A stretch of 5,147 nt of DNA from Acidocella sp. (lineage in GTDB: Bacteria; Pseudomonadota; Alphaproteobacteria; Acetobacterales; Acetobacteraceae). The notes beneath the pieces are model-generated. The model saw only the letters and a list, made by a program, of their open reading frames with translations. It did no database searches and was not told the DNA's origin. Both the position numbers and the translations under genes were made by a program. Of the stretch, positions 1 through 3,795 are shown in pieces. The first letter of the stretch is position 1. Every line of letters begins with the position of its first letter. The stretch is from contig JAQNCU010000238.1 of assembly GCA_029077775.1 (NCBI GenBank), positions 1-5,147 of the forward strand, read 5' to 3'.

Positions 1-1
1 G

Positions 2-142
2 CAGCACATGGGCCACCCCTCTGCCCTCACCCCACAGCAGCAGGCGGAGGCGCGGCAGCGCCGCGCCGACGGTGCTACGCTAAAGGAGCTGGCGCGCAGC
101 TATGACGTGAGCCCGGCGACGATTTCGAGGCTTGGGCTGTAA
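2..142 (+). CDS. Serine recombinase (resolvase/invertase), C-terminal end only
   Basis: The reading frame is open from the left edge and ends in TAA after 46 codons. It reads as the DNA-binding tail of a small serine recombinase: a linker HPSALTPQQQAEARQRR followed by a helix-turn-helix (GATLKELARSYDVSPATISRL). In Hin/Pin/Tn3-resolvase proteins this tail follows a catalytic domain of roughly 130-140 residues, which here lies outside the window, so catalytic competence cannot be judged. The tail has no frameshift and ends where family members normally end. The only ATG in view (position 8) is internal to the family alignment and is not taken as a start. No terminator hairpin with a T-run follows. 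A second, different recombinase remnant lies in opposite orientation at 1875-2195, so the two 3' ends face each other across the toxin-antitoxin genes. Family assignment comes from pattern recognition of the helix-turn-helix and linker. Confidence 0.75.
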   Translation, partial: QHMGHPSALTPQQQAEARQRRADGATLKELARSYDVSPATISRLGL

Positions 143-241
143 AAAAGGTACCGCTCTCCCCCACCCTTCGCCCTGGCACTACCAGGAAGGCCCCGCAAAG
201 CGCCGCGGTCAGCCCCCCCCGGAGCCAGGCACAGCCGACGT

Positions 242-294
242 TTCGCCGGCGAGTATGGCGAACGGGGTTGACCGGATAGCTGCGCTGTGGCGCA
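242..294. repeat. Two short inverted repeats in the gap between recombinase tail and toxin gene
   Basis: TTCGCC (242-247) and GGCGAA (257-262) form a 6-bp stem with a 9-nt loop. TGCGC (281-285) and GCGCA (290-294) form a 5-bp stem with a 4-nt loop. Neither is followed by a T-run on either strand, so they are not convincing terminators, although they lie downstream of the minus-strand toxin gene and could stabilise its transcript end. The rest of 143-329 holds no gene I recognise and includes a run of eight C at 213-220. Confidence 0.3.
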
Positions 295-329
295 CATGAT
301 GAAGGCAGCTCTTGACCCCCTCAGGTAGT

Positions 330-656
330 CTATTTTTTGCCGTAAGTTGAATCGTGATCGGGCGCGACGGTTAGCAGCCGTATAAAGTCGCCATCCCTGT
401 ACGCGGTAGCCCGCCGGGATTGTGTAATACGCAATGAGTAAACGGCGGAGCCCCCAACAGGAGGTGTAATGCTGACGATCTTCTCCCACTTTAACCCGTT
501 GTCAACATAGACCTGATTCCAAGTCATTAGCAGCAACTTCCTGAGTGTTTCCAATGCTGAGTGTCGTTCTGGTTTCGGCAAGCCCAGAAGATTTTCCTGA
601 AATACAGGATTGTTAAGATCGAGCCGCACCAAGACGTTTGCAGCAGGCTTAGCCAT
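330..656 (-). CDS. Putative type II toxin, RelE/ParE-like (108 aa)
   Basis: This is a 108-residue protein starting at ATG 656 and ending at TAG 330. The N-terminal half is helical and carries a W-x-x-V-Y-x-D-x-GLKWE segment (about residues 46-58). The C-terminal half looks like a beta-sheet core: VYSLRITQSRRATAYRDGDFIRLL (72-95), followed by PDHDSTYGKK. Arrangement, size and the basic R-rich strand resemble RelE/ParE-superfamily toxins, typically mRNA interferases or gyrase poisons; which activity applies here cannot be told, and no catalytic residues can be named with confidence. The strongest support is context: the start overlaps the stop of an AbrB/MazE-like antitoxin by 8 bp in ATGGCTAA (656-649). 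There is no clear Shine-Dalgarno before the toxin ATG, so translation probably depends on coupling to the antitoxin. The frame is intact. The assignment to a toxin is an inference from fold-like pattern plus gene order. Confidence 0.65.
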   Translation of the reverse strand: MAKPAANVLVRLDLNNPVFQENLLGLPKPERHSALETLRKLLLMTWNQVYVDNGLKWEKIVSITPPVGGSAVYSLRITQSRRATAYRDGDFIRLLTVAPDHDSTYGKK

Positions 657-921
657 TCAACGTCGCCGCTAATTTATCAACGTCACTATCAACCGGCGCA
701 TTGGCTTGCGCCCAAGCCAATGCTTTTTTTAGGTTGTTGGCGCCGTCAGGCTGCTGTAGCCAGCGTTCATTGTCAGGTACAACGGTAGCGGTTCTGATCA
801 GCCAGACGCCGGGTTCATATTCTTCCACGAGCACCTGCCGTCCGGCAAACTGCTTCCCGAGTGAGATTTGTCCGTTTGACCCAACTACCTTGACGCCAAC
901 GGCTGTAGACGATGCATTCAT
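649..921 (-). CDS. Antitoxin, AbrB/MazE-like swapped-hairpin (90 aa)
   Basis: This protein should bind and neutralise the toxin encoded next to it and repress their shared promoter. Residues 10-45 (VKVVGSNGQISLGKQ, then GRQVLVEEYEPGVWLIRTA) have the pattern of an AbrB/MazE-type swapped-hairpin DNA-binding domain: beta strand, N-G-Q turn, L-x-K, then hydrophobic strands. The rest (50-90) is hydrophilic and probably helical, as expected for a toxin-wrapping tail; it contains NNLKKALAWAQANAP. An in-frame GTG at 924 would add one residue. I chose ATG 921 because AGGAG (933-929) lies 7 nt upstream of it but only 4 nt from the GTG. It is the first gene of a two-gene operon with the toxin. A promoter-like sequence and three AGCAC repeats lie immediately upstream, consistent with autoregulation, which is inferred. 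Confidence 0.7.
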   Translation of the reverse strand: MNASSTAVGVKVVGSNGQISLGKQFAGRQVLVEEYEPGVWLIRTATVVPDNERWLQQPDGANNLKKALAWAQANAPVDSDVDKLAATLNG

Positions 922-928
922 CACACAA

Positions 929-933
929 CTCCT
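929..933 (-). promoter_or_regulatory. Shine-Dalgarno site of the antitoxin gene
   Basis: On the minus strand AGGAG lies 7 nt before ATG 921 and 4 nt before GTG 924. The spacing favours the ATG as start. Confidence 0.65.
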
Positions 934-942
934 ATGAGTTTT

Positions 943-963
943 AGCACGACAGCACTATAGCAC
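943..963. repeat. Three AGCAC direct repeats, 8-bp period: candidate operator
   Basis: On the plus strand AGCAC occurs at 943-947, 951-955 and 959-963, exactly 8 bp apart. The first and third are part of an 8-bp repeat TAGCACGA (942-949 and 958-965). The array spans the proposed -10 box (954-959) and the first transcribed bases of the minus-strand toxin-antitoxin operon, a usual place for antitoxin binding. The regular spacing is seen; operator function is inferred. Confidence 0.4.
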
Positions 964-983
964 GAAAGTGAAGCTTGCACCAA
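954..983 (-). promoter_or_regulatory. Candidate promoter of the antitoxin-toxin operon
   Basis: Reading the minus strand, TTGGTG (983-978) and TATAGT (959-954) are separated by 18 bp and lie about 20-60 bp upstream of the antitoxin Shine-Dalgarno. Both match sigma-70-type boxes in part (TTGACA and TATAAT). No other comparable pair is obvious nearby. Confidence 0.4.
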
Positions 984-1041
984 AAGCTATATAGCGGTGC
1001 GGCGCGGTAAAGAGGCATTTTTCTCTATTTTTTAAATGCTG

Positions 1042-1069
1042 AAATCATAAATTGTATAAATCATGAATT
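1042..1069. repeat. Near-identical 12-bp direct repeats
   Basis: AAATCATAAATT (1042-1053) and AAATCATGAATT (1058-1069) differ at one base and are offset by 16 bp. The second shares TCATGAATT with 1120-1128, inside the palindrome downstream, so the same protein could bind both places. Confidence 0.5.
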
Positions 1070-1114
1070 ATAATAAAAATCTTTATAAAACAATATTTTA
1101 ATAAAAACATTTGC

Positions 1115-1130
1115 TGAATTCATGAATTCA
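1115..1130. repeat. Perfect 16-bp palindrome upstream of the ParA relic
   Basis: TGAATTCATGAATTCA equals its own reverse complement and is built of two TGAATTCA units. The motif AATTCATGA occurs twice in tandem (1117-1125, 1125-1133). Its distance from the ATG at 1168 suits an operator or partition site of a par operon. The symmetry is certain; the role is inferred. Confidence 0.6.
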
Positions 1131-1135
1131 TGACG

Positions 1136-1149
1136 TGCTAAAATTAGCA
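1136..1149. repeat. 14-bp inverted repeat TGCTAA-AA-TTAGCA
   Basis: Six-base arms are perfectly complementary around AA. It lies between the 16-bp palindrome and the ribosome-binding site of the ParA relic, so it is likely part of the same regulatory region. Confidence 0.5.
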
Positions 1150-1152
1150 ATT

Positions 1153-1169
1153 ATTGAAGGAAGTTCAAT
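1153..1169 (+). promoter_or_regulatory. Hairpin holding the Shine-Dalgarno of the ParA relic
   Basis: ATTGAA (1153-1158) and TTCAAT (1164-1169) are complementary, leaving GGAAG (1159-1163) in the loop. That loop is the core of a good ribosome-binding site 4 nt before ATG 1168, and the right arm overlaps the start codon. The geometry could tune translation of the former gene. Confidence 0.4.
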
Positions 1170-1220
1170 GTTTGGCGTAATCACCTTAGCCACATCAAGG
1201 GGGTGTCGGTAAATCCACTT
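1168..1220 (+). pseudogene. parA: ParA-type partition ATPase, N-terminal relic
   Basis: From ATG 1168 the frame reads MFGVITLATSRG and then meets TAA at 1210. Switching frame at about 1191-1200 restores GGVGKST (1199-1219), the deviant Walker A motif of ParA/MinD ATPases, at the position it occupies in plasmid ParA proteins (typically MxVITLAxQKGGVGKST). The signature Lys before GGVGKS is missing and the reading frame is out by a net one base. After KST the sequence (TSVKWR and onward) no longer resembles ParA, and the frame closes by about 1310. The gene is therefore both frameshifted and truncated to fewer than 20 recognisable codons of a protein normally over 200 residues long. The upstream signals remain well preserved, suggesting that a rearrangement brought the par promoter up to the BrnT/BrnA genes. 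No parB follows. Confidence 0.6.
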
Positions 1221-1305
1221 CGGTAAAATGGCGAGTTTTGGGCTATATGCCTACTCCTGCCAATTTACATTGCATTTGTATCTACAAACGAGTATACGAT
1301 TTTTT

Positions 1306-1589
1306 ATAAAGATTGCAGGTTTCGACTGGGATAGCGGCAACTGGCCGAAATGCGGCAAGCATGGCGTATCCCAGAAAGAGATTGAGCAGGTGTTACTAGG
1401 CGAACCAGCGGTTATGGCCGACCCAACCTCGATGAGCCGCGCCTGCGGGCCATCGGGAAGACGGTGACCGGGCGCTACGTCTTTTTGGTGTTCATGCGCC
1501 GGGAGATCGACAGCCAGACCAAGCTTCGCCCCATTAGCGCTCGCTACATGCATCAGAAGGAGGTCGATCACTATGAAAACCAAATCTAG
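1306..1589 (+). pseudogene. brnT: BrnT-family toxin, frameshifted and without a standard start
   Basis: BrnT is a RelE-fold ribonuclease toxin of about 90 residues paired with BrnA. Two adjacent frames together give a near-complete BrnT. The first (from about 1306) reads IKIAGFDWDSGNWPKCGKHG and continues VSQKEIEQVLLGEPAVMADP. The second (1425-1586) reads NLDEPRLRAIGKTVTGRYVF and continues through RPISARYMHQKEVDHYE to TAG 1587. FDWD, KHGVS, the AIG-T-GRY-F block and the RPISARYMH end are BrnT signatures. One base is missing around 1422-1425, between DP and NLDE, so a full protein needs a -1 shift. In addition the codon where Met is expected is ATA (1306); no ATG, GTG or TTG with a ribosome-binding site lies suitably upstream. 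The 3' end overlaps brnA by 17 bp. Both defects indicate an inactive toxin, though a sequencing error could explain the frameshift. Confidence 0.75.
1557..1563 (+). promoter_or_regulatory. Shine-Dalgarno of brnA inside the brnT tail
   Basis: AAGGAGG is a full-strength ribosome-binding site 9 nt before ATG 1573 and lies within the codons for HQKEV of BrnT. It lets brnA be translated independently of the damaged brnT frame. Confidence 0.7.
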
Positions 1590-1836
1590 GCCGCTACCCT
1601 CACTACACAGCGACGAGGCTGCTGAGGAATTTGTCGCCAACGCCGACCTGTCGCGATATGACCTTTCCGGCTTCAAGCCTATGCGCTTCGAGATCGAAGC
1701 AAAGGCTGCGGCGCTGAATATGCGCCTGCCAGCATCTCTGCTGGCCGCATTGAAAGCCAAGGCCAAGGCCAAGGGTATCCCGTATACGCGCTATGTACGG
1801 ATGCTGCTGGAAACCGACGTGGCGCGGTCGCGGTAA
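1573..1836 (+). CDS. brnA: BrnA/CopG-type antitoxin, ribbon-helix-helix (87 aa)
   Basis: This intact protein should neutralise BrnT and repress the brnTA promoter by binding DNA as a dimer. Residues 1-42 form the toxin-contacting part, with the pattern RPLPSLHSDEAAEEFV, DLSRYDLSGFKPMRFE that is typical of CopG-family partners of BrnT. Residues 46-83 fit a ribbon-helix-helix: strand ALNMRLP, helix ASLLAALKAKAKAKG, turn IPYT, helix RYVRMLLETDV. The start ATG 1573 has an ideal Shine-Dalgarno and overlaps the brnT end by 17 bp, as usual for this module. Since brnT appears broken, this antitoxin may be an orphan, possibly able to protect against related toxins elsewhere in the cell. Its promoter would lie upstream of brnT (1220-1305), where TTGCAT (1270-1275) and TATACG (1293-1298) are 17 bp apart, a weak match. 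Confidence 0.8.
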   Translation: MKTKSRPLPSLHSDEAAEEFVANADLSRYDLSGFKPMRFEIEAKAAALNMRLPASLLAALKAKAKAKGIPYTRYVRMLLETDVARSR

Positions 1837-1874
1837 AACTTATTTCTTAAAGCGACGACATCTCCCCAATGATG

Positions 1875-2195
1875 CTATTGCCGGGCCTCCAAGGCCCGGT
1901 AGAGCGTGGGTCGATGGATCCCTAGCAAAGCGGGCAACCTCGGCCACGGGTTTGCCGTCCCCCTCGATGAGTTCGCGGGCATGAGCGATCTGCTCGGCCG
2001 CTAGAGTAGGACGTAGCCCAAAGCGCACACCGCGCGCCTTGGCCGAGATCCGGCCGGCGCTGGTGCGCTCTACGATAAGGGAGCGTTCGAAGTCGGCTAT
2101 GCCAGCAAACACAGTTAGCATCATGCGCCCGGCCGGCGGCGTGGTATCGGCCCACGGCTCTGCTAGCGAGCGCAAACCCGGGCCGTCCCGGCTAC
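1875..2195 (-). pseudogene. Serine recombinase remnant: catalytic domain missing, frameshift near the end
   Basis: Reading leftward from about 2195, the frame gives GPGLRSLAEPWADTTPPAGR, then MMLTVFAGIADFERSLIVER and TSAGRISAKARGVRFG. This is the end of the catalytic domain and the long E-helix of Pin/resolvase-type serine recombinases, which continues into the linker RPTLAAEQIAHARELIEG and GKPVAEVAR. After that Arg the frame changes: with one base fewer in the A-run at 1927-1929 it continues LLGIHRPTLYRALEARQ and stops at TAG 1877-1875, a normal helix-turn-helix end. As sequenced, the frame runs on to 1840 with unrelated residues. Roughly the first 100 residues, including the nucleophilic Ser, are absent, replaced at 2185-2200 by a transposase tail on the other strand. 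TTG 2199 is just the edge of the open frame, not a believable start. The gene cannot make an active recombinase. It differs from the tail at the window's left edge, so the two are not copies. Confidence 0.75.
1881..1899. repeat. Perfect 8-bp hairpin CCGGGCCT-CCA-AGGCCCGG
   Basis: It is a strong G+C-rich stem with a 3-nt loop inside the last codons (RALEAR) of the recombinase remnant. There is no T-run on either side, so it is not a standard terminator. It lies between the convergent brnA and recombinase ends and could stall transcription or simply reflect codon choice. Confidence 0.4.
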
Positions 2196-2360
2196 GCAAT
2201 ATCCAAGCCCCGCCTGGCGATGATCGAATGCATGTTCGGCTGTGGCAAGCAGCCCGGCACGATACGCAAGTTCAAGCTACGCGGAATTATTCGCGTGACA
2301 GGGGCATTCTTGCTCAACCTGATCGATTATTGGCTTGTTATTCAAGAAATATCAGATTAG
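2190..2360 (+). pseudogene. IS5-like DDE transposase, C-terminal fragment
   Basis: A frame ending at TAG 2358 has no start and reads GYAISKPRLAMIECMFGCGK, then QPGTIRKFKLRGIIRVTGAF and LLNLIDYWLVIQEISD. The pattern IE-x(2)-FG-x-GK-x(2)-G-T-x-RK-x-K-x-RG-x(3)-V-x(3)-FLLNLI-x-Y matches the end of IS5-group transposases, including the catalytic Glu with its E-x(6)-K spacing. Similarity begins at about 2190, where the minus-strand recombinase similarity ends, so the first 80% or so of the transposase is gone. The usual end is slightly degenerate (DYWLVIQEI where a Y-N-L-I-R-I-type end would be expected). I could not identify the insertion-sequence terminal inverted repeat downstream. Confidence 0.6.
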
Positions 2361-2390
2361 CTGAAATAGCGATGTACGAGCGTTCCAGTT

Positions 2391-2395
2391 GGAGG
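2391..2395 (+). promoter_or_regulatory. Shine-Dalgarno that sets a GTG start
   Basis: GGAGG lies 8 nt before GTG 2404 and overlaps the alternative TTG at 2389, so it can serve only the GTG. Confidence 0.65.
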
Positions 2396-2403
2396 ATGCC
2401 TCT

Positions 2404-2616
2404 GTGAAACTGCCAGATTTGACGCAAGGGCTAGAGATTCCGGTGACGCTACAGGCAAGCGTGCAGCGTCACCAAGCTAATTTCGCTCGGCTCGCTTGCA
2501 ATTTGCATTCTGCCGGGATCAGCGCCGCACAGATCGAGGAGAGTATTAATATGTTGGTGGAAACCTATCGCGTCGGGCTGGCGAGCGTGCTGCGCGTTAA
2601 TCAGCAGCGGCCATAA
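2404..2616 (+). CDS. Small helical protein of unknown function, paired with the diguanylate cyclase (70 aa)
   Basis: I do not recognise this protein. From GTG 2404 it reads MKLPDLTQGLEIPVTLQASV, QRHQANFARLACNLHSAGIS, AAQIEESINMLVETYRVGLA, SVLRVNQQRP and ends at TAA. After a short extended start it looks like two or three helices: residues 15-36, then 41-63 after a GIS turn, both amphipathic with regularly spaced L, I, V and A. There is no signal peptide or membrane segment, and one Cys. The whole is compatible with a small helical-bundle partner. The good Shine-Dalgarno, clean frame and the 8-nt gap to the next gene argue that it is real and co-translated with the diguanylate cyclase, so a role in regulating or localising that enzyme is possible; that is inference from position only. 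The promoter must lie in or just before the transposase tail; TTGTTA (2335-2340) is a possible -35 without a good -10. Confidence 0.6.
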   Translation: MKLPDLTQGLEIPVTLQASVQRHQANFARLACNLHSAGISAAQIEESINMLVETYRVGLASVLRVNQQRP

Positions 2617-2624
2617 CTGATACC

Positions 2625-3620
2625 ATGGACCACCACGCCCCGCTGATGGACGATCCAAAGCTCACCGACGAGGTTGCTAGGCTAGCCGCCTTACGTCGCT
2701 ATGAGGTGCTGGATACCGCGCCGGAAGCGCCATTTGATAAGATAACTGCTCTGGTAAGCACTGTGCTTGGCGTGCCGATCTCGATTATCTCTCTGATCGA
2801 CACCAAACGGCAGTGGCTGAAATCTGTTCTGGGCCCGCTGCCGCAGGAGATGCCGCGCGAACTTTCTTTCTGTGCGCATACTATCCTTACGCGCGCGCCG
2901 CTGGTGATCTGTGATGCGCTGGCTGATAAGCGCTTTGCTCAGAATCCAGCCGTGATCGGCTCGCCCTATATCCGAGGCTATCTCGGCGTACCCCTTGAAA
3001 CGCCAGACGGTTATAATATCGGCGCGCTTTGCGCGATCGACGTGGTTCCACGTGAGTTTAGCCCGCAGGAGATCGAGACACTGAAAAGCTTCGCTGCGAT
3101 CGTGGTGGATGAATTGGAATTGCGTAACCTCGCGCGGCTTGACCAGTTGACCGGGGCGGTTACTCGCCGTGCTTTCTTAGAGGAGGTAGGACAGGCAATT
3201 GGTCGTTTAAAGCGATATGGCCACCAATCCAGTATCATCATGTTTGATATCGACCACTTCAAAAGGATCAACGACAGTTATGGCCACTCTGCTGGCGATG
3301 CCGTGCTTCGCGCTGTGGGTGCAGCCTGCACCGCGCTAAGCCGCGATTGCGACAGCTTCGGTCGGCTGGGAGGCGAAGAGTTTGCCGTCCTGTTGCCGGA
3401 TACCGCCGCCGGCACGCTCGCCGCCGCCGAACGGTACCGCGAAGCACTCGCCACCTTGGTCATCCCGGGCTATCCGGCGCTGAGTATCACTGCCAGCTTT
3501 GGTATCGCCAGCCTCATGCCAGGTACCGACGCAGAACAATGGATCGCCATGGCCGACGCCGCACTGTACGCAGCCAAGCGTGGCGGCCGCAACCGATGCT
3601 GTGTGGCGGCTTTAGAATAG
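2625..3620 (+). CDS. GAF-GGDEF diguanylate cyclase (331 aa)
   Basis: The enzyme joins two GTP into cyclic di-GMP. Residues 20-35 (LAALRRYEVLDTAPEA) and about 36-165 form an N-terminal GAF sensor domain with the family blocks ISIISLID, RQWLKS, RELSFCAHTI, VICDALADKRFAQNP and GALCAIDVVPREF. A short helix (150-172) leads to the GGDEF domain (173-331). There, DQLTGAVTRRAF, FDIDHFKRINDSYGHSAGD (207-225) with metal- and substrate-binding residues, and the signature GGEEF (249-253) are complete. RDCD (240-243) sits exactly five residues before GGEEF and forms the RxxD inhibitory site for c-di-GMP feedback. The end SFGIA...ADAALYAAKRGGRNR is normal, so catalysis is expected. It is likely cytoplasmic, with no membrane segment. 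ATG 2625 was chosen as the first in frame; ATG 2646 (residue 8) is possible. Neither has a strong Shine-Dalgarno, suggesting coupling to the gene ending 8 nt upstream. The GAF ligand cannot be told. Confidence 0.9.
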   Translation: MDHHAPLMDDPKLTDEVARLAALRRYEVLDTAPEAPFDKITALVSTVLGVPISIISLIDTKRQWLKSVLGPLPQEMPRELSFCAHTILTRAPLVICDALADKRFAQNPAVIGSPYIRGYLGVPLETPDGYNIGALCAIDVVPREFSPQEIETLKSFAAIVVDELELRNLARLDQLTGAVTRRAFLEEVGQAIGRLKRYGHQSSIIMFDIDHFKRINDSYGHSAGDAVLRAVGAACTALSRDCDSFGRLGGEEFAVLLPDTAAGTLAAAERYREALATLVIPGYPALSITASFGIASLMPGTDAEQWIAMADAALYAAKRGGRNRCCVAALE

Positions 3621-3667
3621 GAGAGGGTTTCGTGGTGTGGCTGTTTTCGTTCAAAGTTTGGAGATTC

Positions 3668-3690
3668 AATGGGCTAACGCACCCATTTTT
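3668..3690 (+). terminator. Weak candidate terminator after the diguanylate cyclase
   Basis: AATGGG (3668-3673) and CCCATT (3682-3687) form a 6-bp stem with an 8-nt loop, followed by TTT. The stem is short and the loop large, so termination would be inefficient. It is the only hairpin-plus-T structure seen in the 171-nt gap after the cyclase. Confidence 0.25.
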
Positions 3691-3753
3691 GAAATCAAAC
3701 GCATCCGGCTTTAAGTTTACCGCGCAGGTGGGCCGAAGCGGGAGCAAAGGGTT

Positions 3754-3795
3754 ATGTCGTCTGCCAGCAGCGCAATGATCCCTGAGTCGGCATGA
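3754..3795 (+). CDS. Possible 13-codon leader overlapping the PAS gene start
   Basis: ATG 3754 is preceded by GGAG (3741-3744, 9 nt away) and AAAGG (3746-3750). The frame reads MSSASSAMIPESA and stops at TGA 3793-3795, which overlaps ATG 3792 of the PAS protein as ATGA. The PAS gene has no clear Shine-Dalgarno of its own, so this short frame could feed ribosomes into it. It could equally be chance, or an old upstream extension of the PAS protein lost by a frame change. Confidence 0.25.
   Translation: MSSASSAMIPESA

Larger units (their letters stand above)
1021..1140. other. A+T-rich non-coding block with repeats
   Basis: Only 23 of these 120 bases are G or C, against clearly G+C-richer flanks. 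The block lies between the divergently oriented toxin-antitoxin operon and the ParA relic. It contains a TATAAT (1069-1074) without a strong -35 partner, a pair of near-identical 12-bp repeats and a 16-bp palindrome. Plasmid origins and partition promoters often look like this, but I cannot identify a specific replicon. Confidence 0.6.

Noticed and set aside
213..220. Run of eight C as a phase-variation tract
   Set aside because: It lies in non-coding DNA between the recombinase tail and the toxin end, not in a gene or an evident promoter.
100..489. 129-codon open frame on the minus strand
   Set aside because: It crosses the toxin 3' half, the non-coding gap and the recombinase tail. The product is a low-complexity mix of R, G, A and P with no family pattern.
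1042..1133. CRISPR array or iteron series
   Set aside because: Repeats are 8-12 bp, few, unevenly spaced and partly palindromic. There are no repeat-spacer units, and no replication gene lies in the window to support iterons.
1418..1430. Programmed -1 frameshifting to make full BrnT
   Set aside because: No slippery heptamer of the X-XXY-YYZ kind and no obvious stimulating hairpin just downstream. A simple 1-base deletion or sequencing error is more likely.
1228..1467. 79-codon frame with ATG 1228 as an intact form of brnT
   Set aside because: The first 26 residues do not resemble BrnT and there is no ribosome-binding site. BrnT similarity begins only near 1306 and is lost after the frameshift at about 1425.
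1251..1772. 173-codon minus-strand frame over brnT and brnA
   Set aside because: It is antisense to two genes with clear family matches. The translated sequence shows no recognisable domain.
2039..2407. 122-codon plus-strand frame
   Set aside because: It runs antisense to the recombinase remnant and in the wrong frame through the transposase tail; neither half looks like a protein family.
3632..3712. Short frame ending FVQSLEIQWANAPIFEIKRIRL before the PAS gene
   Set aside because: No start codon with a ribosome-binding site, under 30 codons, and no family I recognise. It may be a relic but cannot be supported.
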